DNA of 64,000 nt from Pararhizobium polonicum (GCF_001687365.1 NZ_LGLV01000004.1:558001-622000), one strand, 5' to 3'. Positions 26,786-36,957 are shown, counted from the stretch's first letter. Translations and numbers: made by a program. Notes: a model not told the origin generated them from the sequence alone.

Positions 26786-27214
26786 TCAGGCAAGGATTTC
26801 TTCGAGAGCGTCGAGGATCGCGTTCCATCCACTTGTATGGCCCTGCCTTGCCTCCTCACTCTTGAATTTCACCTGTTTCAGCGTGATTTCGGTCGTGCCA
26901 GCATCCACTTCCGTGAGATCGATGGTCACCACGCTATCGTCGAGCGAATAGGGCGATTCCCAAGTGAAGGACAGGCGCGAATAGGGATCGATCTCGAGAT
27001 AGGTGCCGGCATGCGGAATCTCCTTTTCGGCCGTCACCATGACGATCGAAAACCGGCCACCCTTTACCGGATCGTTTCTGACCTTGGACAATTCGGTGCC
27101 GCCTGAAGGCACCGCCATGAATTTCGCCAGCATTTCAGGCGAAAGCCAGGCATTGAACACTTTCTCGCGTGACGCTGCTATTTTGCGGTTCACCATCAGT
27201 TCAAGCTCATTCAT
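26786..27214 (-). CDS. SRPBCC (AHSA1-like) domain protein
   Basis: A 142-residue START-like fold of the AHSA1 subfamily: the opening MVNRKIAASREKVFNAWLSPEMLAKF, then PVKGGRFSIVM, YLEIDPYSRLSFTWESP and the C-terminal helix GHTSGWNAILDALEEIL. It could bind a small hydrophobic ligand. It overlaps the end of the ArsR gene, a frequent two-gene module in which the ArsR protein represses the pair. ATG 27214 has AAAGG nine bases upstream; ATG 27223 is the alternative. Confidence 0.88.
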   Translation of the reverse strand: MNELELMVNRKIAASREKVFNAWLSPEMLAKFMAVPSGGTELSKVRNDPVKGGRFSIVMVTAEKEIPHAGTYLEIDPYSRLSFTWESPYSLDDSVVTIDLTEVDAGTTEITLKQVKFKSEEARQGHTSGWNAILDALEEILA

Positions 27215-27542
27215 CTCTTTCATCCTTTGAAACGAGTAGGTTCTCCAGCGCCGCAAGGCGCAGCTCCCAGATGGACTTCAATTGCGCGAACCAGTTCTCG
27301 GTCAGCTTCAGCGGATCGAGCTCGGCCGCGATGAAATGTTCGCGACCCAGGGTCCGGCGGGTGACAAGTCCTGCTTCCTCCAGCACCTTGATGTGCTTGG
27401 AGACGGAATTCAGCGACATGTCGAAATGGGCGGCGAGCGCCGTCACTCTCAACGCCCCCTCCTGAACGAGCAGCGTCAAGATTTGTCGCCGCGTCGTATC
27501 ACCCGCGGCTTTCAGAATTCGTGACAGATCATCATCGTCCAT
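27207..27542 (-). CDS. ArsR family transcriptional regulator
   Basis: A 111-residue winged-helix repressor. The DNA-binding motif is RVTALAAHFDMSLNSVSKHIKVLEEAGLVTRRTLGREH. The metal-binding ELCVCDL box of classical ArsR is absent, so it is the metal-independent subgroup that accompanies SRPBCC genes. It is first gene of the pair and probably autoregulated; the upstream AT-rich stretch (27543-27600) contains TTGGTTGAATATATAAATTA. Confidence 0.9.
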   Translation of the reverse strand: MDDDDLSRILKAAGDTTRRQILTLLVQEGALRVTALAAHFDMSLNSVSKHIKVLEEAGLVTRRTLGREHFIAAELDPLKLTENWFAQLKSIWELRLAALENLLVSKDERDE

Positions 27543-27697
27543 TATTCATCCCATTGGTTGAATATATAAATTACAGCCAATAGTCAACCATATGGATGAA
27601 TACTTTTGAACGGGCAAACTCCATCCTCCCCGGAAACTTTCGCAGTGCCGGTGGAATTGCTCGCGATTTGAAGAAAAATACAGGACGAAGAAGACGC

Positions 27698-29422
27698 TCA
27701 GTGCATGTCCACCTGCTGCTTGTAGCGCTCGTAGTCGTAGGGAAGGATGGTCTGGCGTTCGATCATCCGGTGGACGCGCGGTGCCGCGTCGCCGCGATGC
27801 AGCGCCGTCAGACGGTCGCCGATTTCGGCATCGGCCTGCGTGCGGCGCTGGTTGTGGCGGACATATTCGACCCAGGTCGGCACATGATAGGTCTCCGTCC
27901 ACACCGTCGGGTTTTCCAGATCGCGCATCAGGCCCCATTGCCCGGCACCGTCACGAATACGGACGCGGCGGCGCTCAGCCATGGCGGTGAGGAATTCGGG
28001 CACGTCTTCATCGGCAATCTCGTAATCGATCATCACCACGATCGGCCCGCTGCGCGGCTTGAGATCGAGCTTCAACAGCGGCTCGGAGAAACGGTTGAGC
28101 GGATCGAGATTGAGCGACTGGAATTCCGGCAGCGGCAGGCGAAGGCCGATAGCGGCGCCGACGATCATCAGCAGGGCCGAGGCGATCAGCGCATTGGCCG
28201 GTCCGTAATTTTCCGCCAGTTGCCCCCACATCCAGCTGCCCGCGGCGATACCGCCGAAGGTGGTGGTCTGGTAGAGCGACAGCGCCCGGCCGACGACCCA
28301 GCGCGGCGTGGACAGCTGCACGGTGGTGTTGAACAGCGACAGCGCCAGTACCCAGCCGGCGCCCGACAAAAGCAGCGCCAGGCTGGTCAGCCAGCCATAG
28401 GGGCTCAGCGCCGTGATCAGGCTCGAGACCGCGAAACCGGCAAAGGCGATGCGGACGACCCACTCGCTGGACATATGCTCCCGCAGCCGGGCGCTTAAAA
28501 GCGCGCCGCCGATGGCGCCGAGGCCGAAGGCACCGAGCATGATGCCGTAGGTCAGCGGCCCGCCGGCGACGAGATCGCGGGCGACCAGCGGCAGAAGGGC
28601 GAGGATGGCGCTGGCCGACAGGCCGAAGACGAAGCCGCGAAACAGCACCTTGCCGATATTGGGCGACATGGCGACATAGCGCAGGCCCGCCGAAATCGCC
28701 CGGCCCATCGATTCGCGCGGCAACTTGCTCAGCGTCTCCTCGCGCCGCCAGCGGACGAGCGCGAAGATGATGGCGAAATAGCTGAGCGTATTGGCGGCGA
28801 AGGCCGCCGCCGCCCCGGCGCTTGCGACGATGGCGCCGCCGATTGCCGGGCCGACCGAGCGGGTGATGTTGAAGCCCATGCTGTTGAGGGCCACCGCGGC
28901 GGGAAGCACCTCGCGCGGCACCATATCGCCGACCGAAGCCTGCCAGGACGGATTGTTGAGCGCCGTGCCGCAGCCGATGAGAAACGTGAAGAACAGAAGC
29001 AGCCACGGCGAAATGAAGCCGAAATAGGCGCAGACGGTCAAAAGCGCAGAGACGAAAAGCATGAAACACTGGGCGATCAGCATGATCCGCCGCCGGTCGA
29101 AATTGTCGGCGAGCGCGCCCGAGACCAGCGAAAACAGCATGATCGGCAGCGAGGTCGAGGCCTGCACCAGCGCCACCATGTTCACCGAATCCGTGATCGA
29201 GGTCATCATCCACGCGGCACCCACCGCCTGGACGAGGCCGCCGAAATTGGAGGCAAGGCTTGCCACCCAGATGATCCGAAACGTGTCGTGCTTGAACGGC
29301 GCCAATGGCGATAATCGATGCGGCAAGCGCTTTCCCACCCTGTCTGTCTTTCGAGTCGTCTTTGTGATGCCCAATCTAGGCCAGACGATCTGCCGGGCAA
29401 GCAAAAGCACTGACGCCGGCAT
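27698..29422 (-). CDS. MFS transporter with C-terminal cytoplasmic domain
   Basis: Twelve-helix exporter of the MFS_3 (EntS-like) family, followed by a soluble domain of about 120 residues. Family segments are FRIIWVASLASNFGGLVQAVGAAWMM, the loop-2 motif GALADNFDRRRIML and GFNITRSVGPAIGGAIVA. The C-terminal part (PRSGPIVVMIDYEIADEDVPEFLTAM to the end) resembles an antibiotic-biosynthesis-monooxygenase-like ferredoxin fold and is common in this subgroup. The first 28 residues are unlike transporter sequence; a GTG at 29338 (VGKRLPHRLSPLAPFKHD) may be the true start. The substrate is unknown. Confidence 0.85.
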   Translation of the reverse strand: MPASVLLLARQIVWPRLGITKTTRKTDRVGKRLPHRLSPLAPFKHDTFRIIWVASLASNFGGLVQAVGAAWMMTSITDSVNMVALVQASTSLPIMLFSLVSGALADNFDRRRIMLIAQCFMLFVSALLTVCAYFGFISPWLLLFFTFLIGCGTALNNPSWQASVGDMVPREVLPAAVALNSMGFNITRSVGPAIGGAIVASAGAAAAFAANTLSYFAIIFALVRWRREETLSKLPRESMGRAISAGLRYVAMSPNIGKVLFRGFVFGLSASAILALLPLVARDLVAGGPLTYGIMLGAFGLGAIGGALLSARLREHMSSEWVVRIAFAGFAVSSLITALSPYGWLTSLALLLSGAGWVLALSLFNTTVQLSTPRWVVGRALSLYQTTTFGGIAAGSWMWGQLAENYGPANALIASALLMIVGAAIGLRLPLPEFQSLNLDPLNRFSEPLLKLDLKPRSGPIVVMIDYEIADEDVPEFLTAMAERRRVRIRDGAGQWGLMRDLENPTVWTETYHVPTWVEYVRHNQRRTQADAEIGDRLTALHRGDAAPRVHRMIERQTILPYDYERYKQQVDMH

Positions 29423-29504
29423 GATTTTGTCACTTCAGCCATCACATCCGGCTTTTGCGTGGCGAATGGCGTCATATCTTGCATTTGCGGATGATCGAGG
29501 GTAT

Positions 29505-29531
29505 ATGACCCTCAAATTCTTGATCGGTTGA
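29505..29531 (+). CDS. Putative leader peptide MTLKFLIG upstream of rimP
   Basis: ATG ACC CTC AAA TTC TTG ATC GGT TGA, preceded by CGAGGGTAT, which gives a usable ribosome binding site. The stop codon lies three bases before the stem of an intrinsic terminator. This is the geometry of a translational sensor that controls premature termination, but coding status is inferred from layout alone. Confidence 0.35.
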   Translation: MTLKFLIG

Positions 29532-29534
29532 TGA

Positions 29535-29565
29535 AGAGTGGGCCCGTCAGGACCCGCTCTTTTTT
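29535..29565 (+). terminator. Attenuator-like terminator in the rimP leader
   Basis: The stem AGAGTGGG / CCCGCTCT is followed by six T. It sits about 30 bp before the rimP start with no coding gene upstream on this strand, so it must act on the leader of the rimP operon. Premature-terminator leaders before rimP have been proposed in alphaproteobacteria (rimP leader). Confidence 0.7.
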
Positions 29566-29593
29566 ATTACCCGATGTTTTGGGAGAGCATCGT

Positions 29594-30211
29594 TTGTCCG
29601 ATACGACAGCGGCAGAAAATACACAGGAACCACGCCTGATCACCGAGACCGGCATCGACCGGCGCATCGCCGACATCATCGAGCCGGTGCTCGTTCCGAT
29701 GGGATACCAGCTGGTGCGCGTCCGCCTCTCGTCGCAGAACGGCGCGACATTGCAGATCATGGCCGAGCGGCTTGACGGCACGATGACCGTGGAAGATTGC
29801 GAAGCGATCTCGACGGCAATCTCGCCAGTCCTGGATGTGGAAGATCCGGTCGATCGGGAGTATCATCTGGAAGTGTCGTCGCCCGGCATCGACCGGCCGA
29901 TGGTGCGCAAATCGGATTTCAGCCGCTGGAGCGGCCACCTGATCAAGTTCGAAACATCGGTCCTAGTCGATAACCGCAAGCGGTTTCGCGGCAAGATCGT
30001 TTCGGCGGACGACGAAGGCTTCACGATCGAGCGCGATCAGCCGGCCGCCGGCGAGGAGCCGCGCGTGGTCATCCCGTTCACGGCGCTGGCCGAGGGCAGG
30101 CTGATCCTCACGGACGATCTGATCCGCGATGCATTGACAGCAGACAAGAAGGCGAAGGCGGCACAGGCCGCCAACGAAAACTTCGAAGACGAAGATTCGC
30201 CGATCAATTGA
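29594..30211 (+). CDS. rimP: Ribosome maturation factor RimP
   Basis: A 30S assembly factor, 205 residues. The start is a TTG with GGGAG eight bases upstream; the earlier in-frame ATG would run through the terminator hairpin. Conserved features are [36 protein letters not shown] and [20 protein letters not shown] in the N-terminal domain, then an SH3-like C-terminal domain (about 90-165) and a charged tail. It is first gene of rimP-nusA-ylxR-infB. Confidence 0.94.
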   Translation: MSDTTAAENTQEPRLITETGIDRRIADIIEPVLVPMGYQLVRVRLSSQNGATLQIMAERLDGTMTVEDCEAISTAISPVLDVEDPVDREYHLEVSSPGIDRPMVRKSDFSRWSGHLIKFETSVLVDNRKRFRGKIVSADDEGFTIERDQPAAGEEPRVVIPFTALAEGRLILTDDLIRDALTADKKAKAAQAANENFEDEDSPIN

Positions 30212-30269
30212 GTTTATGGGCGCGGGACGCCTCGATACGAGGCCCCGGCAATCAGACGGAGACTTGAAT

Positions 30270-31877
30270 ATGGCAGTGAGTGCTAACCGGCTCGAACTTC
30301 TGCAGATCGCGGATGCCGTCGCGCGCGAAAAAGTGATCGACCGCGAAATCGTTCTGGCCGCCATGGCCGATGCGATCCAGAAAGCGGCGCGCTCGCGCTA
30401 TGGTTCGGAGAGCAACATCCGCGCCGACATCAATTCCAAGACCGGCGAAATCCGGCTTCAGCGCCTGCTCGAAGTCGTCGAGGTCGCCGAGGACTACTCG
30501 ACGCAGATCCCGCTGGAACTGGCCCGCGACCGCAACCCCGACGCCATTCTCGGCGACTTCATCGCCGATCCGCTGCCGCCGATGGATTTCGGTCGCATCG
30601 CTGCCCAGTCGGCCAAGCAGGTCATCGTCCAGAAGGTGCGCGAAGCCGAGCGTGACCGCCAGTTCGACGAATTCAAGGATCGCATCGGCGAAATCGTCAA
30701 CGGCACGGTCAAGCGCGTCGAATACGGCAATGTCATCGTCGATCTCGGCCGTGGCGAAGGCATCATCCGCCGCGACGAAATGATCCCGCGGGAAAACATG
30801 CGCTACGGCGACCGTGTTCGCTCCTATGTCTACGACGTGCGCCGCGAACAGCGCGGCCCGCAGATTTTCCTGTCGCGGACCCATCCGCAGTTCATGGTGA
30901 AGCTGTTCACCATGGAAGTTCCGGAAATCTACGACGGCATCATCCAGATCCGCTCGGTTGCCCGTGACCCGGGCTCGCGCGCCAAGATCGCCGTGATCTC
31001 GAACGATTCGTCGATCGATCCGGTCGGCGCCTGCGTCGGTATGCGCGGTTCGCGCGTTCAGGCCGTTGTCGGCGAATTGCAGGGCGAGAAGATCGACATC
31101 ATCCCGTGGTCCCAGGACCCGGCATCGTTCATCGTCAACGCGCTGCAGCCGGCCGAAGTTTCCAAGGTCGTTCTCGATGAAGATGCAGAACGCATCGAAG
31201 TCGTGGTACCGGACGAGCAGCTGTCGCTGGCCATCGGCCGCCGCGGCCAGAACGTCCGCCTCGCGTCGCAGCTGACCGGCTGGGATATCGACATCATGAC
31301 GGAAGCGGAAGAGTCCGAGCGCCGCCAGAAGGAATTCAACGAGCGTACCAACCTGTTCATGGAAGCGCTCGACGTCGACGAAATGGTCGGCCAGGTCCTG
31401 GCCTCGGAAGGCTTTGCCGCCGTCGAGGAACTTGCCTATGTCGAGCTGGACGAAATCGCCTCGATCGAGGGTTTCGACGAAGACACGGCCAGCGAACTAC
31501 AGACCCGCGCCCGCGAATATCTCGAGCGGCTGGAAGGCGAACTGGATGCCAAGCGTGTCGCGCTCGGCGTCTCCGACGAACTGCGCACCATCAACGGCAT
31601 GACCAGCCAGATGCTGGTGGCGCTGGGCGAAGACGGCATCAAGACGATGGAAGACTTTGCAGGCTGCGCCGCTGACGATCTCGTCGGCTGGTCCGAGCGC
31701 AAGGACGGCGAAACGAAGAAGTTCGAAGGCCTGTTCTCCAAGCTCGAAATCTCGCGCGTCGAAGCCGAACGCATGGTCCTGCAGGCGCGTCTTGCCGCCG
31801 GCTGGATCACGGAAGAAGATCTGGCGCGTGAAGAAGAAGCCCTCGAAGTCGTGGAAGGCGCGGAACAGGACGCCTGA
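30270..31877 (+). CDS. nusA: Transcription termination/antitermination protein NusA
   Basis: RNA-polymerase-binding elongation factor, 535 residues. The N-terminal domain (1-130) is followed by an S1 domain (about 135-200, [16 protein letters not shown]), two KH domains (about 230-345, [21 protein letters not shown] and [20 protein letters not shown]) and C-terminal helix-hairpin-helix acidic repeats (about 365-525) that bind the alpha subunit. The start [20 protein letters not shown] is the conserved alphaproteobacterial N-terminus. It lies 58 bp after rimP. Confidence 0.97.
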   Translation: MAVSANRLELLQIADAVAREKVIDREIVLAAMADAIQKAARSRYGSESNIRADINSKTGEIRLQRLLEVVEVAEDYSTQIPLELARDRNPDAILGDFIADPLPPMDFGRIAAQSAKQVIVQKVREAERDRQFDEFKDRIGEIVNGTVKRVEYGNVIVDLGRGEGIIRRDEMIPRENMRYGDRVRSYVYDVRREQRGPQIFLSRTHPQFMVKLFTMEVPEIYDGIIQIRSVARDPGSRAKIAVISNDSSIDPVGACVGMRGSRVQAVVGELQGEKIDIIPWSQDPASFIVNALQPAEVSKVVLDEDAERIEVVVPDEQLSLAIGRRGQNVRLASQLTGWDIDIMTEAEESERRQKEFNERTNLFMEALDVDEMVGQVLASEGFAAVEELAYVELDEIASIEGFDEDTASELQTRAREYLERLEGELDAKRVALGVSDELRTINGMTSQMLVALGEDGIKTMEDFAGCAADDLVGWSERKDGETKKFEGLFSKLEISRVEAERMVLQARLAAGWITEEDLAREEEALEVVEGAEQDA

Positions 31878-31922
31878 AGGCGTTCTGTCCGTGAACCAGG
31901 CTGATGCTGCTTGAAGACCGCC

Positions 31923-32609
31923 ATGTTGACTGAAGACAAGGACCCTGCCGGGGACATTGATGGTGAAGCAGTGAACGGCCGCATGTGCATCGTGACACGG
32001 CAGAGCGGAACGCCGGAAACGCTGATCCGCTTTGTCGCCGGTCCGGACGGCCGGGTGGTGCCCGACCTGAAGAAACAGCTGCCCGGACGGGGCTGCTGGG
32101 TGACGGCCGAACGGGCGGTGCTGGAAAAGGCAATCGCCAAAAAGCTGTTTGCCCGCGGCCTCAAGAAGGCGGATGTGACCGCCGGACCGGAGCTTGCCGA
32201 CGAGGTGGACCGGCTGCTGTCGAGCCAGCTTGGCGGCATGATGAACCTGGCGCGCAAGGCCGCGCAGTTCGTCAGCGGCGCCTCGAAAGTCGAACAGGCG
32301 GTGCGCGGGCTTGCGGCGCTCGCCACCTTCCATGCGGTGGATGCCGCACCGGACGGGGTACGCAAGATAGACCAGGCGCGCAAGGCGATGAGCTTTGTCG
32401 TCGATGACGGACAGGAAATACCCTCCTTCCGCTTCTTCACCGAAGCGGAAATGGAAGGGCTTTTAGGCCAGAATGCTTTTATCCATGCTTGCGCGCTTGC
32501 AGGGCAGGCGGGTGAGGGTGTAGTGAAGCGCGCAAACATGCTCGAAAGATACCGGGGAACCGTCCCCGCTCGAGCCGTTGGCGCCGAAACTGGCTTGCCG
32601 ACACAATGA
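31923..32609 (+). CDS. YlxR (DUF448) RNA-binding protein with L7Ae-like domain
   Basis: A 228-residue protein of the nusA-infB operon. The N-terminal YlxR domain (about 18-95) has GRMCIVTRQSGTPETLIRFV and the GRGCWVT motif that forms the predicted RNA-binding cleft. The C-terminal half (about 95-180, LLSSQLGGMMNLARKAAQFV onward) looks like an L7Ae/S12 RNA-binding fold. It probably helps in transcription-translation coupling. ATG 31923 is preferred over the TTG at 31911. Confidence 0.88.
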   Translation: MLTEDKDPAGDIDGEAVNGRMCIVTRQSGTPETLIRFVAGPDGRVVPDLKKQLPGRGCWVTAERAVLEKAIAKKLFARGLKKADVTAGPELADEVDRLLSSQLGGMMNLARKAAQFVSGASKVEQAVRGLAALATFHAVDAAPDGVRKIDQARKAMSFVVDDGQEIPSFRFFTEAEMEGLLGQNAFIHACALAGQAGEGVVKRANMLERYRGTVPARAVGAETGLPTQ

Positions 32610-32713
32610 CGCGGGTCACCGGCGCAGGCCGGCACAACCGCGATTGCAAAACAGAAATTGAACGGCGGGGTCTGGTGATACGCATCCGGCCCTGATCTTA
32701 GGAACGGAACGGA

Positions 32714-35416
32714 ATGACCGACAACAACGACGACAAGACATTCGGCGGAGCCAAGAAGACGCTGACCCTGAAGCCCTCCGGGGTCAGCCAGGGAACTGTT
32801 CGCCAGGACATGGGTCGCGGCCGGACAAAGGCAGTCGTGGTCGAGACGCGCAAGCGGCGGCCGATGCGGCCGGAAGACGAAAAGCCGGTCGTTCCGATTG
32901 CAACGCCGGCACCTGTGGTCCGCGTTGCCGAGCCGCAGCGCCCGGCGCCGGTCCAGCAGCAGCAGCCATCACGCCCTGCCCCGCAGCAACAGCAGCCGCG
33001 CCAGCAGGACAATCGCCAGGACAACAACAATCGCCCGCGTGTCGGCGTGGTTCTCAACCAGCTGTCGGCCGGTGAGATCGACGCCCGCCGCCGTGCGCTT
33101 GCCGAAGCCCAGATCCGCGATGCCGAAGACGCCAAGCGCCGCGCCGCCGAAGAGGCCCGCCGCGCCGCCGAAGAGGCAGAGCGTCTGAAGGCCGAGCAGG
33201 CTGAAGCAGCCCGTCTTGCCGCGGAAGAAGCCGCCCGCACGCCTGCGGAACGCGAAGCCGAGAAGGCAGCCGTCGAAGCGGCCGCTGCCGCGGAAGCCGA
33301 AGCGGCAGCCGTTGCTGCCCGCAAGGCGGAAGACCAGGCCCGCGCCCAGGCAGCAAAGCCCGCAACGACGCCATCGACGGTAACCCCGGCACTCGGCGCC
33401 CGCCGCAAGGCGGAAGGCGAAGAGGAAGAAGCCCGTCCGAACCGTGGCGCCACCGCACCGGTGCGCGGCAAGGTCGTTCGCCCGGAACCTGCCAAGGCCC
33501 CTGCCCGTCCGAAGACGGAAGAAGAACGCCGCAAGGGCAAGCTGACGCTGACGGCCGCTCTCGACGACGACGGCAATCCGCGCGGCCGCTCGATGGCCGC
33601 CATGCGCCGCCGCCAGGAAAAGTTCCGCCGCAGCCAGATGCAGGAAACCCGCGAAAAGGTCATGCGCGAAGTGATCCTTCCGGAAACCATCACCATTCAG
33701 GAACTGTCGCAGCGTATGGCTGAACGAGCCGTCGACGTGATCAAGTACCTGATGAAGGAAGGCCAGATGATGAAGCCGGGCGACGTCATCGACGCCGACC
33801 TTGCCGAACTCATCGCCGGCGAATTCGGCCATACGGTCAAGCGCGTTTCGGAATCCGACGTCGAAGAAGGCCTGTTCAACACCAACGACGATGGCGATAT
33901 GCAGCCGCGTCCGCCGATCGTGACCATCATGGGTCACGTCGACCACGGCAAGACCTCGCTGCTCGACGCCATCCGCAAGACGCACGTCGTCTCGGGCGAA
34001 GCCGGTGGCATCACCCAGCATATCGGCGCCTATCAGGTGGAGCAGAACGGCCACAAGATCACCTTCATCGATACTCCCGGCCATGCCGCCTTTACGGCCA
34101 TGCGTGCCCGCGGCGCCCAGGCGACCGACATCGCGATCCTCGTGGTTGCGGCCGATGACAGCGTCATGCCGCAGACGATCGAATCGATCAGCCATGCCAA
34201 GGCTGCCGGTGTGCCGATCATCGTAGCGATCAACAAGATCGACAAGCACGAAGCCGATCCGCAGAAGGTGCGCAACCAGCTGCTGCAGCATGAAGTGTTC
34301 GTCGAAACCATGGGCGGTGAAGTGCTCGACGTCGAAGTCTCGGCCAAGACCGGCCTCGGCCTCGACAAGCTGCTCGAAGCCATCCTGCTGCAGGCCGAAA
34401 TCCTCGACCTGCGTGCCGATGCGGATCGCACGGCAGAAGGCACCGTCGTCGAAGCCCAGCTCGATCGCGGCCGCGGCGCCGTTGCCACGGTTCTCGTTCA
34501 CAAGGGTACGCTGAAGCCCGGCCAGATCATCGTTGCCGGCGACCAGTGGGGCCGCGTTCGCGCGCTCGTCAACGACAAGGGCGAACACGTCAAGGAAGCG
34601 CCGCCGTCGATGCCGGTCGAAATTCTCGGTCTGTCCGGTACGCCGCAGGCGGGCGACAAGTTCGCCGTCGTCGAGAACGAAAGCCGTGCCCGCGAGATCT
34701 CCGAGTACCGTCAGCGGCTCACCCGCGACAAGGCCGTTGCCCGTGCATCCGGCCAGCGCGGTTCGCTCGAGCAGATGATGATGACGCTGCAGAATACCGG
34801 CCTGAAGGAATTCCCGCTGGTCATCAAGGGCGACGTGCAGGGCTCGATCGAAGCCATTGCCGGTGCCCTCGACAAGCTGGGAACCGACGAGGTTCGCGCC
34901 CGCATCGTCCATTCGGGTGCCGGTGGCATCACCGAGTCCGACATCTCGCTGGCGGAAGCCTCGAATGCGGCGATCATCGGCTTCAACGTCCGTGCAAACG
35001 CACAGGCGCGGACCGCCGCAGAACGCGCCGGCATCGAGATCCGCTACTACAACATCATCTACGATCTGGTGGATGACGTGAAGGCAGCGATGTCCGGTCT
35101 TCTTTCTCCAGAAAGACGCGAAACCTTCCTCGGCAATGCCGAAATCCTGGAAGTGTTCAACATCACCAAGACCGGCAAGGTCGCGGGTTGCCGCGTCATC
35201 GAAGGCAAGGTCGAACGGGGTGCGGGCGTCCGCCTGGTGCGCGACAACGTCGTTATTCACGAAGGCAAGCTCAAGACCCTCAAGCGCTTCAAGGACGAAG
35301 TCTCCGAAGTGCCGATGGGCCAGGAATGCGGTATGGCCTTTGAAAACTACGAAGACATCCGCGCCGGCGACACCATCGAGTGCTTCCGCGTCGAGCACAT
35401 CACCCGCACGCTGTAA
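32714..35416 (+). CDS. infB: Translation initiation factor IF-2
   Basis: GTPase that brings initiator tRNA to the ribosome, 900 residues. The first 280 residues are a low-complexity Ala/Glu/Arg/Gln region (many [23 protein letters not shown] repeats). The IF2_N motif is at about 320-370. The G domain has G1 [11 protein letters not shown] (about 407-417), DTPGH and NKID. Domains II to IV follow, ending [16 protein letters not shown]. All catalytic motifs are intact. A strong terminator follows at once. Confidence 0.97.
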   Translation: MTDNNDDKTFGGAKKTLTLKPSGVSQGTVRQDMGRGRTKAVVVETRKRRPMRPEDEKPVVPIATPAPVVRVAEPQRPAPVQQQQPSRPAPQQQQPRQQDNRQDNNNRPRVGVVLNQLSAGEIDARRRALAEAQIRDAEDAKRRAAEEARRAAEEAERLKAEQAEAARLAAEEAARTPAEREAEKAAVEAAAAAEAEAAAVAARKAEDQARAQAAKPATTPSTVTPALGARRKAEGEEEEARPNRGATAPVRGKVVRPEPAKAPARPKTEEERRKGKLTLTAALDDDGNPRGRSMAAMRRRQEKFRRSQMQETREKVMREVILPETITIQELSQRMAERAVDVIKYLMKEGQMMKPGDVIDADLAELIAGEFGHTVKRVSESDVEEGLFNTNDDGDMQPRPPIVTIMGHVDHGKTSLLDAIRKTHVVSGEAGGITQHIGAYQVEQNGHKITFIDTPGHAAFTAMRARGAQATDIAILVVAADDSVMPQTIESISHAKAAGVPIIVAINKIDKHEADPQKVRNQLLQHEVFVETMGGEVLDVEVSAKTGLGLDKLLEAILLQAEILDLRADADRTAEGTVVEAQLDRGRGAVATVLVHKGTLKPGQIIVAGDQWGRVRALVNDKGEHVKEAPPSMPVEILGLSGTPQAGDKFAVVENESRAREISEYRQRLTRDKAVARASGQRGSLEQMMMTLQNTGLKEFPLVIKGDVQGSIEAIAGALDKLGTDEVRARIVHSGAGGITESDISLAEASNAAIIGFNVRANAQARTAAERAGIEIRYYNIIYDLVDDVKAAMSGLLSPERRETFLGNAEILEVFNITKTGKVAGCRVIEGKVERGAGVRLVRDNVVIHEGKLKTLKRFKDEVSEVPMGQECGMAFENYEDIRAGDTIECFRVEHITRTL

Positions 35417-35447
35417 CGGCGGCCGGGCTGACAGAGACACTATCCAG

Positions 35448-35473
35448 AATGGCGGCTTCAGCCGCCATTTTTC
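35448..35473 (+). terminator. Intrinsic terminator after infB
   Basis: The stem AATGGCGGC / GCCGCCATT has a TTCA loop and five T, 32 bp after the infB stop codon. It ends the rimP operon here. Confidence 0.88.
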
Positions 35474-35493
35474 TGTCCGGCTTCCTCGCAATA

Positions 35494-35532
35494 TAAAAAG
35501 CCCGGAAAGAAGCAAGGCTGCCTTCCGGGCTT
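35494..35532 (-). terminator. Intrinsic terminator of the DoxX gene
   Basis: The stem AAGCCCGGAA / TTCCGGGCTT has a 14-nt loop. On the minus strand it is followed by TTTTATATTG. Confidence 0.8.
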
Positions 35533-35562
35533 ATCGGTTTGTATTGTCCGTTCTGAGACGGA

Positions 35563-36012
35563 TCAGATCTGTTTGCCGATCTTGGCGTCCACCGACTGCG
35601 CATTCGATCCGCGAACGGCAAAGAACAGGAAGATCGCGGCCCAGAGGATCGATTTTTCGGCACCGGCAAGGCCATCACCCGTGACGATGCCGTGGAAATA
35701 GACCGTCACCAGCAGGACGATCATCGCCGCGAAGGCGGCCGGGCGGGTGAACAGGCCGATCGCGACCAGGATGCCGCCGAAGAATTCCGTAGCCGCCAGC
35801 AGTGGCGACCAGAAGACGCCGGGATAGAAGCCGAGACCTTCGACCATGCCGACGGCGCCGAAGGGATTGATGATCTTGCCGTAGCCGTGTGTGACGAGAA
35901 GAACGCCGGCGATAACCCGCAGAAGCGTTTCCACCGTGGTATCGAACGGCAGGTAGAGCCGCTGCAGGGCAGGCACCATGGCTGGCGGCCGAGTTGATGT
36001 GAGGTCGGTCAT
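35563..36012 (-). CDS. DoxX family membrane protein
   Basis: A 149-residue four-helix DoxX protein. Typical segments are LLRVIAGVLLVTHGYGKI, FGAVGMVEGLGFYPGVFWSPLLAATEFFGGILVAIGLFTRPAAFAAMIVLLVTVYFH and a last helix SILWAAIFLFFAVRG. Members are linked to redox balance and thiosulfate or quinone metabolism; the role here is open. AGGAGACGAC before ATG 36012 sets the start. It is monocistronic with its own terminator. Confidence 0.88.
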   Translation of the reverse strand: MTDLTSTRPPAMVPALQRLYLPFDTTVETLLRVIAGVLLVTHGYGKIINPFGAVGMVEGLGFYPGVFWSPLLAATEFFGGILVAIGLFTRPAAFAAMIVLLVTVYFHGIVTGDGLAGAEKSILWAAIFLFFAVRGSNAQSVDAKIGKQI

Positions 36013-36201
36013 GTCGTCTCCTGTGTTTTTTTCGCAATGCAGCATTCTCTTGCGGCTGACAACCGACGGGACAAGACGCATCGCCGTAAAACCTGATAAA
36101 TTTAGTTAACAATTTCGTGAACACTGCCGGTCATGCCCGGTTGCAGCCCCGGTCAACGGACGATAACGTCCGCGCGACCGCAAATCGCCACGGAAGCCGA
36201 C

Positions 36202-36483
36202 ATGACAGACAAGCCACGCATCGCCATCCTCTATTGCACCCAATGCAACTGGCTGCTGCGCGCCGCCTGGATGGCGCAGGAACTGCTCTCCACCTTTGGC
36301 GACAGTCTGGGTGAGGTTGCCCTTATTCCCGGCACCGGCGGCAATTTCGAAATCCATGTGGGCGAGACGCTGATCTGGGAACGTAAGCGCGATGGCGGCT
36401 TTCCGGGGCCCAAGGAGTTGAAGCAGCGCGTGCGCGACGTGATCGAACCCGGGCGCGATCTCGGCCACACCGACCGGACCTGA
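36202..36483 (+). CDS. SelT/SelW/SelH (Rdx) family protein
   Basis: A 93-residue thioredoxin-like Rdx protein. The redox motif YCTQCNW (CxxC; the eukaryotic counterparts have Sec in the second position) opens the domain, followed by LRAAWMAQELLSTFGDSLGEVALIPGTGGNFEI and the C-terminal DGGFPGPKELKQRVRDVI. It is a cysteine form, not a selenoprotein. It lies four bases before the next gene, so the two are co-transcribed. Confidence 0.9.
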   Translation: MTDKPRIAILYCTQCNWLLRAAWMAQELLSTFGDSLGEVALIPGTGGNFEIHVGETLIWERKRDGGFPGPKELKQRVRDVIEPGRDLGHTDRT

Positions 36484-36487
36484 GATT

Positions 36488-36925
36488 TTGACGGCAGGGC
36501 TTCTTTTCGGCGTTTTCAGCGCCGCCTTCCTTTCGGCCACCTTGCTGGTCGGCGTCTCCGAGGCGGCATTGATCCTTGCGGCCGGACAGCCGGACGCGCC
36601 GTTGCTCGAGCTCTTCCTGGCCGCGACTGCGGGCAATGTGCTGGGAGCCGTGGTCAATTTCGTGCTCGGCCGCTTTCTGCTGCGCTTCGAGCATAACCGA
36701 TGGTTTCCCGTCAGCCCGGCCAACCGGCAGAGAGCCGAGGCGCTGTTTAACCGCTATGGCCGGCTTGTCCTGCTTTTCTCGTGGCTGCCGGTGATCGGCG
36801 ATCCGCTGACCCTGGCGGCCGGGTTGCTGCGCACCCCTCTTCCCGTCTTTCTGCTCTATGTGACGATCGGCAAGGCGGCGCGGTACGCCGTGCTGCTCTG
36901 GGCATACACGACACTGGCAGGATAA
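36488..36925 (+). CDS. YqaA family (DedA-like) small membrane protein
   Basis: A 145-residue membrane protein with three to four helices. ATAGNVLGAVVNFVLGRFL and WLPVIGDPLTLAAGLLRTPLPVFLLYVTIGKAARY are the conserved YqaA/SNARE-associated motifs (G-D-P-L-T, G-K-x-x-R). The start is a TTG four bases after the stop of the SelW-like gene, with no clear Shine-Dalgarno, consistent with translational coupling. DedA-type proteins act in lipid flipping; for YqaA this is untested. Confidence 0.85.
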   Translation: MTAGLLFGVFSAAFLSATLLVGVSEAALILAAGQPDAPLLELFLAATAGNVLGAVVNFVLGRFLLRFEHNRWFPVSPANRQRAEALFNRYGRLVLLFSWLPVIGDPLTLAAGLLRTPLPVFLLYVTIGKAARYAVLLWAYTTLAG

Positions 36926-36957
36926 GCTTTTTCACGCAGACATGTCTGCAAAGACAA

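Noticed and set aside
33090-33370. Repeat array or CRISPR-like region
   Set aside because: The sequence repeats are degenerate codons of the Ala/Glu-rich IF-2 N-terminal region, with no spacer structure.
32969-35515. An 848-codon frame antisense to infB
   Set aside because: It mirrors the high-GC IF-2 gene, whose motifs are complete; it has no recognisable domains.
36202-36483. Selenoprotein with an in-frame UGA
   Set aside because: The redox motif is CxxC with normal codons; there is no internal TGA.
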